Assembly (NCBI RefSeq): GCF_907164915.1
Contig: NC_061868.1
Span: 26,469,819-26,533,818, forward strand
Reading direction: 5' to 3'
DNA from: Impatiens glandulifera
Taxonomy: Eukaryota > Streptophyta > Magnoliopsida > Ericales > Balsaminaceae
DNA: 64,000 nucleotides
Positions 43,249 to 53,796 of this stretch are shown here, in pieces; position 1 is the stretch's first letter, and the number at the start of each line of letters is the position of its first letter. Both the position numbers and the translations under genes were made by a program. The notes beneath the pieces are model-generated. The model was not told where the DNA came from and searched no databases. It was given only the letters and a program-made list of their open reading frames with translations.

Positions 43249-45740
43249 TTGAGAGGTTCAAGTCGTTGGAGGTTTCTCGCCTCAGGAAGTTCCTCGGTGG
43301 TCCCTTCGTTCTTTATGAAAAGGAAGTCCGGGAGTTCTTTATTTCTATTAAGATTGTTGGAGACTCTATTGAAGCGATGGTGAAGGGCGTTCCTATTTGT
43401 CTCCGTAGCCTCATTCGCCGAGTTCTTTGAACTTCCATCGGAAGTTCATTCATTCAACATGATGATTCCGGCCGAGATCCTCTTTGAAATGAAGATCTTA
43501 TTATCGAACATCGATGGTCCGGTAAACATCAATAGGAAGAAGAAGATTCTCAAATACCCCTTCTGTCTTTTAAATGATATTGTGGCAAAATCGTTGCAAG
43601 GAAGAGCAGGTTCTTTCGACACCTATACTCAAGACCGATTTGATTATATGGTGGCTTTAACTAAAGGGATTACAGTCAACTAGGCATCTGCCTTATTTTT
43701 AACTCTTTGCCATATTGTTTCTCTACATAGCAAGCAGAGTTTGGGCTTCTCGGTCCAACTTAGTTGGCTTTTGGAGCATCCGCAGGTTCTAGTAGGCGTG
43801 GGTGTGGCTGTTAACCCTTTCTGAACATTGACGATCGACACCATGAAGAGATTCCTTATACGTATGAAGAAGGTCAAGGAATCGAATTTCGAGTCCTTAG
43901 TTCCACAGACGAGTGGTCAATCGATCACTCGGTCTAAACGTCATACGACTTCCGATCGTAAGACCCCTACATAGAAGGCTAAGCCTTCTGTTATGGAGTC
44001 CACTTCCAGTACCAACAGTCATAAGAGGGCACCTATCGAAGACACTAGATAAGTTGATTACGTGCCTAAAAGGGTGAGATTCGAGGGAAACCCCATCGTC
44101 GCTATTCCTTTGTCCTCGATCTCTCCATCTCCATCAGCTAGCCCAATGAAGGAGAGGGTTGTAACATCTGCTCCCATTACTAAACAGACGGAGGCGTCTG
44201 AAGTACTTCAGACGACCTCCAAAGTTTCTCATCGTTTGTCAATGGCCGATGCTCTAACGAGTCAGCGCAAGTCGTTATTGGAGTCACCTGACCGTTGTGG
44301 TGTTCAACCAACGCTATCCTAGGTAACCCCTTCTACACTAGCTGAAGTGTCATCTATTGAAGTTCTTGTGGTGGAACAGACTACTGGACCGACTACTGAG
44401 ACAATTGGTGTAAATATTGAGAACATTTAGGGGGAAGACACTCCTATCTTCCTCGCTGAACCAGTAGTGGTTGATGTTGCTGGTAATATTGAAATTGTTT
44501 TGCCTGAAACAAATCATGAGGTTGTGCCCTCGTCTTCTACTACTATCATTGACGAAGAACCCATCCAAACGACTGTTGTCCCTACTGGTGCTGCTCTCCC
44601 ATAAAATTTTATCTCGAAGAACACATCTCATTTCGCCCTGCTAGGAGCAGCACGGGGGATGCAAGAATTTTCTTTAGAGAACTAGCGCATTCTCCTAAAA
44701 CTGTCGAGGTTCTAGGAAAAGTAAAAGGTGTGGCCGAAGAAACTTCCAAGCACACATCAGAAGCAAATCTAATTTTTGACCTAATCATGGAAAATATTGA
44801 GGTGAAAGAGGCAAAGCGAATTGAAACTTTTGACACTTGGTTGAACCAATGTCTCCATTCTCCATACGCCGAAATTATCACTAGCAAACATATTGCAAAG
44901 GTGTGGAAGGATCTATTAAAAACGGAGGAGGCTATTCTCTCATGGGCAAAATGACAAGTGTCCACGAGGCCCTTAAGCGAAGAGAACTTGTCGTGGAAAA
45001 TGCGATGGGAAATGCTCTTTATCCTCTTCTCAATCAAAGGAAGGCTAACTTCAACTCCTTTGACAAGTCTGCTCAAACGGAGGTGAAGGTTCTTAACCGC
45101 CTCAACTTGTTCATGGAGTCCTACTGCTCCATTTCAAATCAATACGTTCATGGCACTGAGTCGTCTCGATCGGATGTCTTTAGAATCAGACAATCGCGTG
45201 TAGAGCTCAACTGTCCAAATACTGATGAAGAGGTTGTATGCATTGAGGCGAGCCTTGTCAAGTTCTCAGAACTAAGTAGACGCCCCTCCTATCTGATGCT
45301 CAACAAGGAACTCCTAATTCTGAGGAGGAAGAGGTTCTTGCTCATGTGTTTGATCAGACGGCTATACCCACTCAAAAGGAGATGTTCGAATTCCCTCCAA
45401 CGTCCGAACAGAAGCAGACTCTGTTTGTTGAGGAGGCTACATCTCCTATGTCTGATCAGACGCCCTTGCCCATTCAGAAAGAGACATCTAGCATTCCACT
45501 CTCGTCAGAACTAGAGTAGACTACATCTGTTGAGAGGAAACACTCGAAGCCGTCTGAACCAGAGTAAACATCATCTGTTGAGGGGGAACGTGTCCGTTCT
45601 CAAAGGGAATCTGAAGCTAAAGATGCTAAGTCTTCCTCTTCATCTGAAGAGAAAGAGTCAGAAGAGAGAATGCATGCCCCTCTAACCAAAACTCGTCTAT
45701 CTCTTGTGAGGACTGTATGTTCCCTTCTTGAACATATTCG
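43249..45740 (+). pseudogene. Extra 3' ORF of SIRE-like element A
   Basis: Long reading between RNase H and the next LTR, broken by stops and shifts. The N-terminal part (FKSLEVSRLRKFLGG, VREFF, FAEFFELPSE, 43459-43683 and on) matches the extra ORF of element B at 52551. It resembles what is annotated in plants as a putative plant transposon protein domain, judged from memory. After about residue 220 comes a Ser/Pro/Thr/Glu-rich region (44062-44322, 45300-45730) with repeated phrases such as SDQTPLPIQKE and TSSVE. No signal peptide or clear membrane segment. SIRE elements carry an envelope-like ORF at this position; whether this is that gene is inference. It runs directly into the LTR array at 45745. 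Confidence 0.6.
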
Positions 45741-45744
45741 TGAA

Positions 45745-46498
45745 GTTAGACGTGCAGTCTAATGGATCTCGTAATTAGACGTGTAGTCTAACTCATGGAG
45801 TTAGACATGCAGTCTAATAGATCTCTTAATTAGACGTGCACTCTAACTCGTGGAGTTAGATGTGCAGTCTAATGGATCTCGTAATTAGATGTGCAGTCTA
45901 ACTCGTGGAGTTAGACGTGCAGTCTAACTCAGTGGAGTTAGACGTGCAGTCTAATGGATCTCGTACTTAGACGTGCAGTCTAACTCGTAGAGTTAGACGT
46001 GCAGTCTAATGGATCTTGGAATTAAACATACAGTCTAACTCAGCGGAGTTAGACGTCCAGTCTAATAAATTTCGAAATTAGACGTGCATTCTAACTCAGC
46101 GGAGTTAGACGTACAGTCTAATAGATCTCGGAATTAGACGTGCAGTCTAACTCAGCGTAGTTAGACGTGCAGTCTAATGGATTGTGAAAGTTAGACGTAT
46201 AGTCTAACTCCTTCAGATTAGTCTACGGAATTAGACATGCAGTCTAACTCAGCGGAGTTAGAGGTGCAGTCTAATAGAAAAAGAAAGTTAGACGTGCAGT
46301 CTAACTTATGAAAGTTAGACATGTAGTCTAACTTGTAAAAGTTAGACGTACAGTCTAACTCCTTCAGATGAGTCTAAAGTGATTGTAATTAGACGTAAGT
46401 CTAATCCCATTAGAACAGGTGGTCTAATGGATTCTATTATTAGACGGGAACGTTTGATTTCATTAGACGAGGTCGTCTAATTGAAATGCGTCTAATTT
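45745..46498. repeat. TTAGAC/GTCTAA hairpin array in the 5' LTR
   Basis: More than 20 copies of TTAGACGTGCAGTCTAA and variants. The linkers are of two main sorts: CTCGTGGAG, which extends pairing to GTCTAACTC/GAGTTAGAC, and TGGATCTCGTAA, flanked by CTAAT and ATTAG. Every part of the array can therefore pair with a neighbour, and the array closely resembles its own reverse complement. Confidence 0.95.
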
Positions 46499-47113
46499 CT
46501 TTGCTTAAGCAGTTGCTTGAAACTAGCACCCTTCTACTCACGTGCCATACTTGTTAGCTACTTCTGCTCCACTTTCTTGTGAAGATCAGTACGACAACCC
46601 TATGCAACCAATTAACTAATGACACGTAGACGAATATCCTTCCCACTACTTATTTTGCAGGTAAATCTATGAAGAATATTAGGTGCCTACCTATTGTGTA
46701 CGGCCACGATCCTTGTATTAAGAGTCTGTTGTGTACTATGGAGGCGTTCCAATGGAACAGTACCACGTATCATTCTGAAGATTCGACCGTTGGTATCTAT
46801 GCATATTTAAAGATTCCTAAGGACAACGGACGAACTGCCAGAATTATAGAGAGAGAAATCAGTCGATCATTTTGCTTACTGAAATTATTGAGAAATCAAG
46901 CCTTTGAACATTCATACTGTGAAGTTGCTTTCCTGATTGTACTGTGTGTTAATCAAGAGAGAGTTAAAATCAAAGCATCCTTTAGCTGAGTGATATTCTT
47001 CATCTTGTAAGTTGAACAGAGCGTGTTCTGTTCAACGGTGAGCTAAGTGTGTGCAAACTGTATTTGATTCGAATCATATTATAGTAAATCCTTTCGGTGG
47101 TTGGAAGAAGCAG

Positions 47114-47148
47114 TGACATAGGAGAGTTTGCTCCGAACATCCATAAAC
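47114..47148 (+). promoter_or_regulatory. Shared SIRE-like LTR core
   Basis: TGACATAGGAGAGTTTGCTC followed by CGAACATCCATAAAC. It includes the GGAG/CTCC hairpin and is expected near R/U5. Confidence 0.6.
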
Positions 47149-47368
47149 AAACTGATGTGTTGTTCCTTTCTGTCATCTTCTCATTTTTTATCTTAAGCTT
47201 CAAACCCAAGTAAACATTTCGCACTTGATTCTATTACAAGTGTTTACAAGGGTTTGCGTAGAATAGAACGTGAATTAAATCCCTAACAAGATTTCTTTCA
47301 AACTGTTTTTCATAAGCCTTCATCAATCGACATACCCCTTCTCTATTGATTAAGCTGATCCTATCAAT

Positions 47369-47380
47369 TGGTATCAGAGC
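47369..47380 (+). other. Element B primer-binding site
   Basis: TGGTATCAGAGC, two bases after the LTR end; initiator tRNA-Met type. Confidence 0.95.
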
Positions 47381-47415
47381 TCTGTTTCTATTCTCAAGCT
47401 CAAAGATCCTGAAAC

Positions 47416-48260
47416 ATGTCTATCATCAGTGAGATCCCTATTTTGTCAAGAGACAACTGTGAATATTGGATGATGAGAATGCAAGCTCACTTGGCTTCCC
47501 TTGATTGTGATATGTGGAGTGTCATTACTGATGGCCCCATAAAGATTTCGAAGCCAAGAAGTGAGTGGACTACTGAAGAGAAGATGACCAACAACCTGGA
47601 TAATGTTGCTAGGAACATTCTGTATCAGTCGATCAACATGAACGTTTTCTATGAAATCAAGACCTGCTCCTCTGCTAAAGAGATTTGGGATAAGCTTACT
47701 CAGATCTATGGTAGAAACGTTCAAGCAATGAAGGATCAGAAAGTCTTCATGTGTGTTGAAAACAAATCCAAATGGGCTGATAGCGACTCGGAGGATTTCC
47801 CTGCTGAAAAAGAGACTGACGCTATTACCTGTTTGATGGCAGATGACCAATCCAATGTAAATAACGTTTCTACCCCATAATTTACAAATGAGGAGTTAAC
47901 TAATGCACTCAATGAAATGACCATTGAGTACAAAAAGTTAACTGACTCTTTTTACGAAATGAAAGTGAAATATGAATCAACTGTTCCTTCCTCTAACAAA
48001 GAATCTGAATCAAATATTTTTTACGAAAACATAGCAGAGATCTCATCTGAGAATGAGATGCTCAAAGAAAAGATTCAAATTATTTCATCTGAAAACAAGA
48101 GGTTGAACTATGTTGTAAGTTCTTGGATAAGGTCCGGAGATGCTGTCAAACATCAGATTAGTATGTTAAAACCTGCTAGATATAAATCCGGTCTAGGATT
48201 TGACAGAAATGACCCTAACCTGTCCTGCAAAAGTCAAACTTATCAAATGACAAGCTTAAG
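47416..48260 (+). pseudogene. Element B gag
   Basis: The first 154-codon frame starts 35 bases past the primer-binding site. It has the SIRE-type Gag pattern: CEYWMMRMQAHLASLDCDMW, SEWTTEEKMTNNLDNVARNI and AKEIWDKLTQIYGRN. It stops at TAA 47878. The frame at 47917-48267 continues with a Glu/Lys/Ser-rich coiled-coil-like stretch (ENEMLKEKIQIISSENKRLN). Between the two, a deletion seems to have removed part of Gag, including the zinc knuckle, which was not found. Confidence 0.8.
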
Positions 48261-48985
48261 CCAGTAAGCTTTGTTAAAGGGAGTTTGACTGATAGTAAAT
48301 CTGATCCCATTTATGAAGAAATAGCTCTTACAAATGAAATTATATATGTTCTGCCGACTGTTAGCTAGCTGAAGAATAAATTAGAAGCAGCTAGCAAGTC
48401 TGGCAATATTAAACCTGATTCAAAGTCAAAAAGTTTTAAAAGAAAGTCTTCTTCAAAAGCTAAGAGATCAGTGGCTAGCTGAAAGTCGTCTGCTAAGTAA
48501 AAAACATACTCATTAATCATAGCACAAAATGGGAAATCCATCAGAATAACTCAGATATAGATTCCTAAGGGACTGATTTACCGAGGACCCAATTGAATGT
48601 GGGTACCAAAAGATTGTAAATATTGTTTTGTGTAGGTACAAATAAACGATGGGCTGGAGGAATCTGTTTGGTATCTTGATAGAAATGTGCCAAGCATATG
48701 ACAGGAAACAGACGGCTTCTCCCTGATATATCAGATTGCCCTGGACCTAAGATTACCTTTGGTGACAACAAGAAGGGTAAGACCATGAGTAAGGGTAAGA
48801 TTATCTATGGTAACCTAATCATTAATGATGTGCTACTTGTAGATAATCAGTGCTATAACTTGATTAGTATTAGTCAACTATGTGATAATGGTTTGTCATT
48901 TGATTTTCAAACTCATGCATGCCTAGTTAAGGACCAAAATGGAAATACTTTGTTAACTGGCAGTAGAGTATGAAACTCATACAAA
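48261..48985 (+). pseudogene. Element B linker and protease region
   Basis: A Ser/Lys-rich linker with stops, then WYLD at about 48668 followed by a frameshift and MTGNRRLL. In relatives this site reads WYLDSGCSRHMTG, so the D-S-G active site has become D-R-N plus one extra base: catalysis and frame are both lost. Downstream, YGNLIINDVLLVDNQCYNLI and SISQLCDNGLSFDF (48698-48973) are the normal protease-to-integrase sequence of copia. Confidence 0.75.
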
Positions 48986-49999
48986 ATGAATTGGCAAAAA
49001 GAATCTTTTAACCCTATGTGCATGATTGCCAAAAATGACAAGAAATGGTTATGGCATAAAAGATTGAACCATTTGAATTTCAAAACCATTAATAACATTC
49101 GTTCAAATAATTTAGTTATTGGTTTGCCCAAACTTAAGTTTTCAAAGGACAAGATATGCACTACTTGCCAGTTAGGTAAACAGGGCAGATCATCGTTCAA
49201 AAGTAAAGGAAAATCACAATTCAGCCATTGCCTAGAACTCTTACATATGGATCTGTTTGGTCCAATTCCTATAAAAAGTTTAGGAGGAATGAGATTTTCC
49301 CTAATTGTTATTGATGACTTTTCTCGATTTACATGGGTTGCATTCTTGCCATCAATGGATAAAACTGCTGAAAATCTGATTAAAATATTTAAAGGAATTT
49401 AGAATCAGAAATCCTTGAACATTGCATGCATTAGAAGTGATCAGGGAACTGAGTTCACTAACAGATACCTAACATCCTATTTCGAGGAGACTGGAATTAG
49501 GCACGAGTTGTCTAGTGCCAGAACTCCACAACAAAACGGCATTGCTGAGAGAAGAGTGAGGACCCTGAAAGAAGCTTCGAGATCCATGTTAGCTGAATCA
49601 GACGTGCCTCAGAGGTTCTGGACAAAAGCCATTAGCACTGCTTGCTATACACAAAATCGGTCAATAATTAATAAACGATTTTATAAAACTCCCTACGAAC
49701 TGTATTATGGGAGAATTCCCACAGTTTCTTATTTCAAGATATTTGGATGCAAAAGTTTTATTCATAAGAATGAAAAGGTTTATCTGACCGCTTTTGATGT
49801 TAAAGCAGATGAGGGATTCATGTTAGGATATTCGTCTGTAAGTAAGGCTTACACAGTGTACAACAAAAGAACAAACACAGTTGATGAATCCCTCCATGTA
49901 GTTTTTGATGAGCCTATTAAGAGCAAATCCATTGAACCAATTGATCTTGCTGACAGACTACAAGCGACAAGTCTTGAGTCTGTGAGTGAAGAAGAATAA
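48986..49999 (+). pseudogene. Element B integrase
   Basis: Two frames (48986-49402 and 49415-49999) separated by one TAG. They show the HHCC zinc region (WHKRLNHLNFKTI...CTTCQLGKQ), the DDE core (LHMDLFGPI, IRSDQGTEFTN, NGIAERRVRTL), and the C-terminal part (YFKIFGCKSFIHKN, DEGFMLGYSSVSKAYTVYN, HVVFDEP). Catalytic D, D and E residues are present. The frame stops at TAA 49999, in the linker before RT. A working enzyme would insert the cDNA into chromosomes. Confidence 0.92.
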
Positions 50000-51787
50000 A
50001 CTCTGGACAAGCGGATTGATGTGTCTGATCCAGTGGCTGATCCGGTTGAGGCTCAACTAGACGTACAAACTCCTGTTCAACAAGATGTTGAAAGTTTATA
50101 CGTCGCGGAGTCACCAGCTCAGATGACCAATCCCCTTGGATCCAACTTCAGATGGAACAGAAATCATCCACCAAAATTGATCATCGGAAATTCCTTCTCT
50201 CCTCGAAGGACAAGACGTCAATTGATGGATGAAATGGCCAATTCTGCATTTATTTCTCAGATTGAACCCAAAAAATTTGGTGAAGCTATAGTTGATCTAG
50301 ATTTGATCAATGCTATGCAGGAGGAGTTAAACCAATTTGTGAGGAATAAAGTGTGGCATCTTACTCTTAGACCAACTGATAAGTCAGTTATAGGAACAAG
50401 ATAGGTCTTTAGAAACAAACTTAGTGAAAATGGTTTAGTCATTATAAATAAAGCTCGTTTAGTTGCTCAATGATACAAACAGAAGGAAGTTATCAATTTT
50501 GATGAGTCTTTTGCACTTGTAGCAAGACTTGAAGAAATTAAAATCTTCCTAGCATATGCATCATTTAAGAACCTTAAGGTTTTTCAAATGGATGTGAAAA
50601 GTGAATTTTTAAATGGGAAATTGAATGAAGAAGTATATGTTGAACAACCCCTGGATTTCTAGATCATGTGCTACCTAATCATGTTTATAGGCTTGATAGA
50701 GCATTGTATGGTCTGAAATAAGTTCCTAGAGCTTGGTATGACACCCTAACTGAATTTTTGGTTGATCATGATTTTGTTATTGGAACTGTGGATAAAACAT
50801 TGTTTAGATTCACTAAAGACTCTCACATTCTACTTGTTCGAGTATATGTTGATGACATTATCTTTGGTTCAACTAACCTCAAATTGTGTGATAAATTTTC
50901 TAAGCTGATGAAGGATAGATTTGAAATGAGCATGATGGGAGAATTAACATTCTTCCTTGGGCTTCAAGTCCGTCAGTCAGAAAAAGGGATCCTCATCAAT
51001 CAGGCCAAATACACCAAAGAACTGCTAAAAAAGTTTAGAATGGAGAACTGCTCTGCTGCGGCTACTTCAATGAGTTCTTCTAGTAATCTGGATAAAGATG
51101 AAGGCGGCCAAAGTGTCGATGTAACAGCATATAGAGGACTCATTGAATCCTTAAGATATGTAACTGCTAGTAGGCCAGACATTCAATTTGCAGTTGAAGT
51201 TTGTGGCAGATTTCAGGCTAATCCTAAACTTTCTCATTTTACTGCTGCTAAACGTATTCTTAAATACTTAAAGGGAACTCAAAATGTGGGACTGTGGTAT
51301 CCGAATGATTCCAGTTTCAATTTGACTAGTTTCTCAGATGCAGATTATGCAGGTTGCAAAATTGATAGAAAAAACACGAGTGGAACTTGTCAGTTCCTTG
51401 GAGATCGTTTAATCTCATGGTTCAGCAAGAAGCAGACATCTGTTGCCACGTCTACAGCAGAAGCAGATATCTTGCAGCTGGTAGTTGTTGCTCTCAGCTC
51501 TTGTGGATTCAACAACAGCTCAGGGACTATGGGATTGAGGCTGATAAATCTCCAATTTTCTACGACAACACTAGTGTTATTGCAATCACCTACAATCCAG
51601 TTATGCATTCTCGGACAAAACATATCGAAAGGAGGCATCATTTTATCCAAGAACACGTTAATTAGAAGCAGATTCATCTTGAATATGTTCCCACAGATCA
51701 ACAAACGGTAGACATCTTCACGAAGCCTCTACCCGAAGCTATGTTTTCTCACTTTAGAAATATTTTAGGTCTTGTTGATCTTGATTG
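50000..51787 (+). pseudogene. Element B reverse transcriptase and RNase H
   Basis: Linker and RT entry at 50021-50404 (NAMQEELNQFVRNKVWHL, then TAG after SVIGTR). Next, with stops and a shift near 50660: [29 protein letters not shown] and [20 protein letters not shown]. The frame 50758-51711 has the intact YVDD (RVYVDDIIFGSTN), FFLGLQVRQSEKG, YRGLIESLRYVTASRPDIQF and RNase H (FSDADYAGCKIDRKNTSGTC, STAEADILQLVVVA). The final part shifts to 51387-51665 (YDNTSVIAITYNPVMHSRTK) and ends IFTKPLPEAMFSHF near 51760. Confidence 0.92.
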
Positions 51788-52550
51788 ATGTGATTACGTG
51801 TATAAATTGAGGGAGAACGTATTGTTCAAAACGTAATTGAGCAGACATGAAAAACAGAGGTGTTAATACGTCTTAAGGATTAAGGGTTTGAGAAACACAA
51901 CTACTTAGACGTACGTCTACTCTAGCAGTTTAATTTTCCTTTGGAATATTTGTCTTGGTTATTTAACTTGCATGGGTAGACGCATACGTCTAATAGACGT
52001 TAGACGTTTTTACATCATGAGCAAAAGGATGCTCACGTCTAACCAGACACGCGTATTTCACGTGGTATTTTTGCATAATTAGACGTATACGTCTAATAGA
52101 CGGATTTCTAAATGGAAATTGAAAATGTGAAAAGAAGAATAAACATCTAACTACTTTTGTAATTGGACTTCTCATCTTCTGACTATTTGGACAGCTGTCC
52201 TTTGATTAAGTATTTGCTCATGTACCTATTCCCGCCAAAAATCAAATCAGTTATTCCTCAAAAGGATTGAAGATGCGTGTCTATCAATACATGAAAAATG
52301 ACTAATATTTCTGATAAATTTAATCTGTACGTTTAGTATTAACTTTGCATATTAATGATTAATATTAAATATTGCGTCTCTTGGAAACAGATTTCTGAGT
52401 TTTTGACAGTAGAAATGATCATTGCATATTAACTACACGCTAGTTTTTTTAATATTTAATGAGTAGGATTTCTCAAATGGTTGAACTTTTCCGAATCCGA
52501 GTCTCTCTCTCTAGAATTTGAATCGTCCAGTTCTTGTTCATCTAGTCGAA
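51788..52550 (+). other. Spacer between pol B and extra ORF B
   Basis: Non-coding. It contains the perfect palindromes TAGACGTACGTCTA (51906-51919) and TTAGACGTATACGTCTAA (52079-52096), plus further TAGACG/CGTCTA words at 51975-52010. The words match those of the LTR arrays. Confidence 0.7.
52079..52096. repeat. Perfect 18-base palindrome
   Basis: TTAGACGTATACGTCTAA is its own reverse complement and lies 455 bases before extra ORF B. Confidence 0.95.
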
Positions 52551-53309
52551 ATGTCTTCCTTCTCACCGAAATCTATTCAAGTGGACTTCAAATCAGTTTC
52601 CACGTTGAAATCTCCTGGTATGCATAAGATGTTTAAATCTTTGAAAGCCTCCAGGCTGAGAAAATTCCTCACCCCTCATTATCTCTATCACGAATAGTTG
52701 GTTCGTGAATTTTTCGAAACAGCCGGTTTCTATCAGGATAAGATCATTGTTGGGATTGTTATGGGTCAGATGATTTATATCACCGAAGATTCATTCGGTA
52801 TGTTCTTCCAACTTCCCACTGTAGGTATTCATGAGTTTCTTCGCTCCCCTCCTGAAATCATATATACTATGATGAAAGTCTTCTCTGATACTCCCCAAAT
52901 GGATATTCACGGGAAGAAAAATCTCCTGAAAGATGAGTTTGCTCTTCTAAGCGAAATCATCTCTAAATCTCTTCTCGCCAAAGAATCTTCCTACAAGTAT
53001 TGTACTAAGGTTTTCGAGATAATGGTGGCTATCACAAGGGGTGTGCCCATCAACTGGACAAGCTTCCTCTTTGGAAACCTTGTCAGAATGGTCGTTGCCC
53101 GGAAAACTATCTTTGGTTTTGACGGTCCTCTCAGCGCTTTCTTTTGCTTTCTTCTAGATGAACCCGGTAAAAGTTTTCACCTTCCTTCCAAAACTATGAA
53201 CAACCAGAAGGTTGTTGAATATGTTCTCAGGGTGAAGAGGCTCAAGTCCAAGAAAAGGAAAAGAGATGTTTCCAACCCTCCTCTAACCGCAGTCTTAGAG
53301 ACCACTTAG
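52551..53309 (+). pseudogene. Extra 3' ORF of SIRE-like element B
   Basis: ATG at 52551, frame to TAG at 53307-53309 (252 codons) with one internal TAG at 52695. It starts MSSFSPKSIQVDFKSV, then FKSLKASRLRKFLTPHYLY, VREFFETAGFYQDKIIVGIV, FGMFFQLPTVGIHEFL, FEIMVAITRGVPINWTSFLF and a basic tail KRLKSKKRKRD that could be a nuclear-localisation-type sequence. It matches the N-terminal part of extra ORF A but lacks its long Ser/Glu-rich extension. No signal peptide or convincing membrane helix was seen. Function unknown. It occupies the place of the envelope-like ORF of SIRE elements and resembles, from memory, the putative plant transposon protein family. Confidence 0.65.
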
Positions 53310-53597
53310 GTTGAAGAATATCCTTTCCAGAAAAATGATTAAGGAGAAGAAGAAGAAGATCATAATATAATTTATTTCAGATGAAATTTTTGAAAATCTT
53401 TTGATAGTGTTTTGTTTATGATTTTGATGGAACAATGTTTTGTGTGTTTCTTTTGAAAACACTCATATTTATGCGTCTATAAAATTGATGTTCTGAATAT
53501 TGTGTGTTTGAATTGCTTATATGTAAACAGGGGTTTGCTTACATTTATATGATGAATGCTTAATTTGTTATCTATGCTAGGTTTCAATCTCATCATC

Positions 53598-53610
53598 AAA
53601 AAGGGGGAAA
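53598..53610 (+). other. Element B polypurine tract
   Basis: AAAAAGGGGGAAA directly before the 3' LTR start TGTTAGG. Confidence 0.9.
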
Positions 53611-53796
53611 TTGTTAGGTCAAATTATTTTGACCATATGTTGAAATAGTTTGACAATTGGAATTTTGATGATACAATGATGAATGGATTATATATACGTC
53701 TCTAACTATTCTTGATGTAGGTGTATCGAAATCATATTTCATTAGACTTTGTTCTAATGAGGCACATTAGATTGATTTGGTATTAGATGTATAAAA

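Larger units (their letters stand above)
45745..47366 (+). repeat. Element B 5' LTR (5'-truncated)
   Basis: Matches the 3' LTR from its array onward and ends CTGATCCTATCA just before the primer-binding site. The first ~185 bases of the LTR (TGTTAGGTCAAATT...) are missing; the array begins directly after extra-ORF A sequence. Confidence 0.85.

Noticed and set aside
45745..46498. Regularly spaced repeats that look superficially like a CRISPR array.
   Set aside because: This is a plant nuclear LTR; spacers are not unique, units are themselves inverted repeats, and no cas gene exists.
46669..46989. 106-codon open frame in the 5' LTR, with a similar 84-codon frame in the 3' LTR (55057-55311).
   Set aside because: LTR copies share sequence by descent, so shared openness is expected. 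The second has an earlier stop and the two differ by an indel at the start; no domain was seen.
52551..53309. Calling the extra ORF an envelope gene.
   Set aside because: No signal peptide, fusion-like hydrophobic stretch or C-terminal membrane anchor is visible; position alone is not enough.
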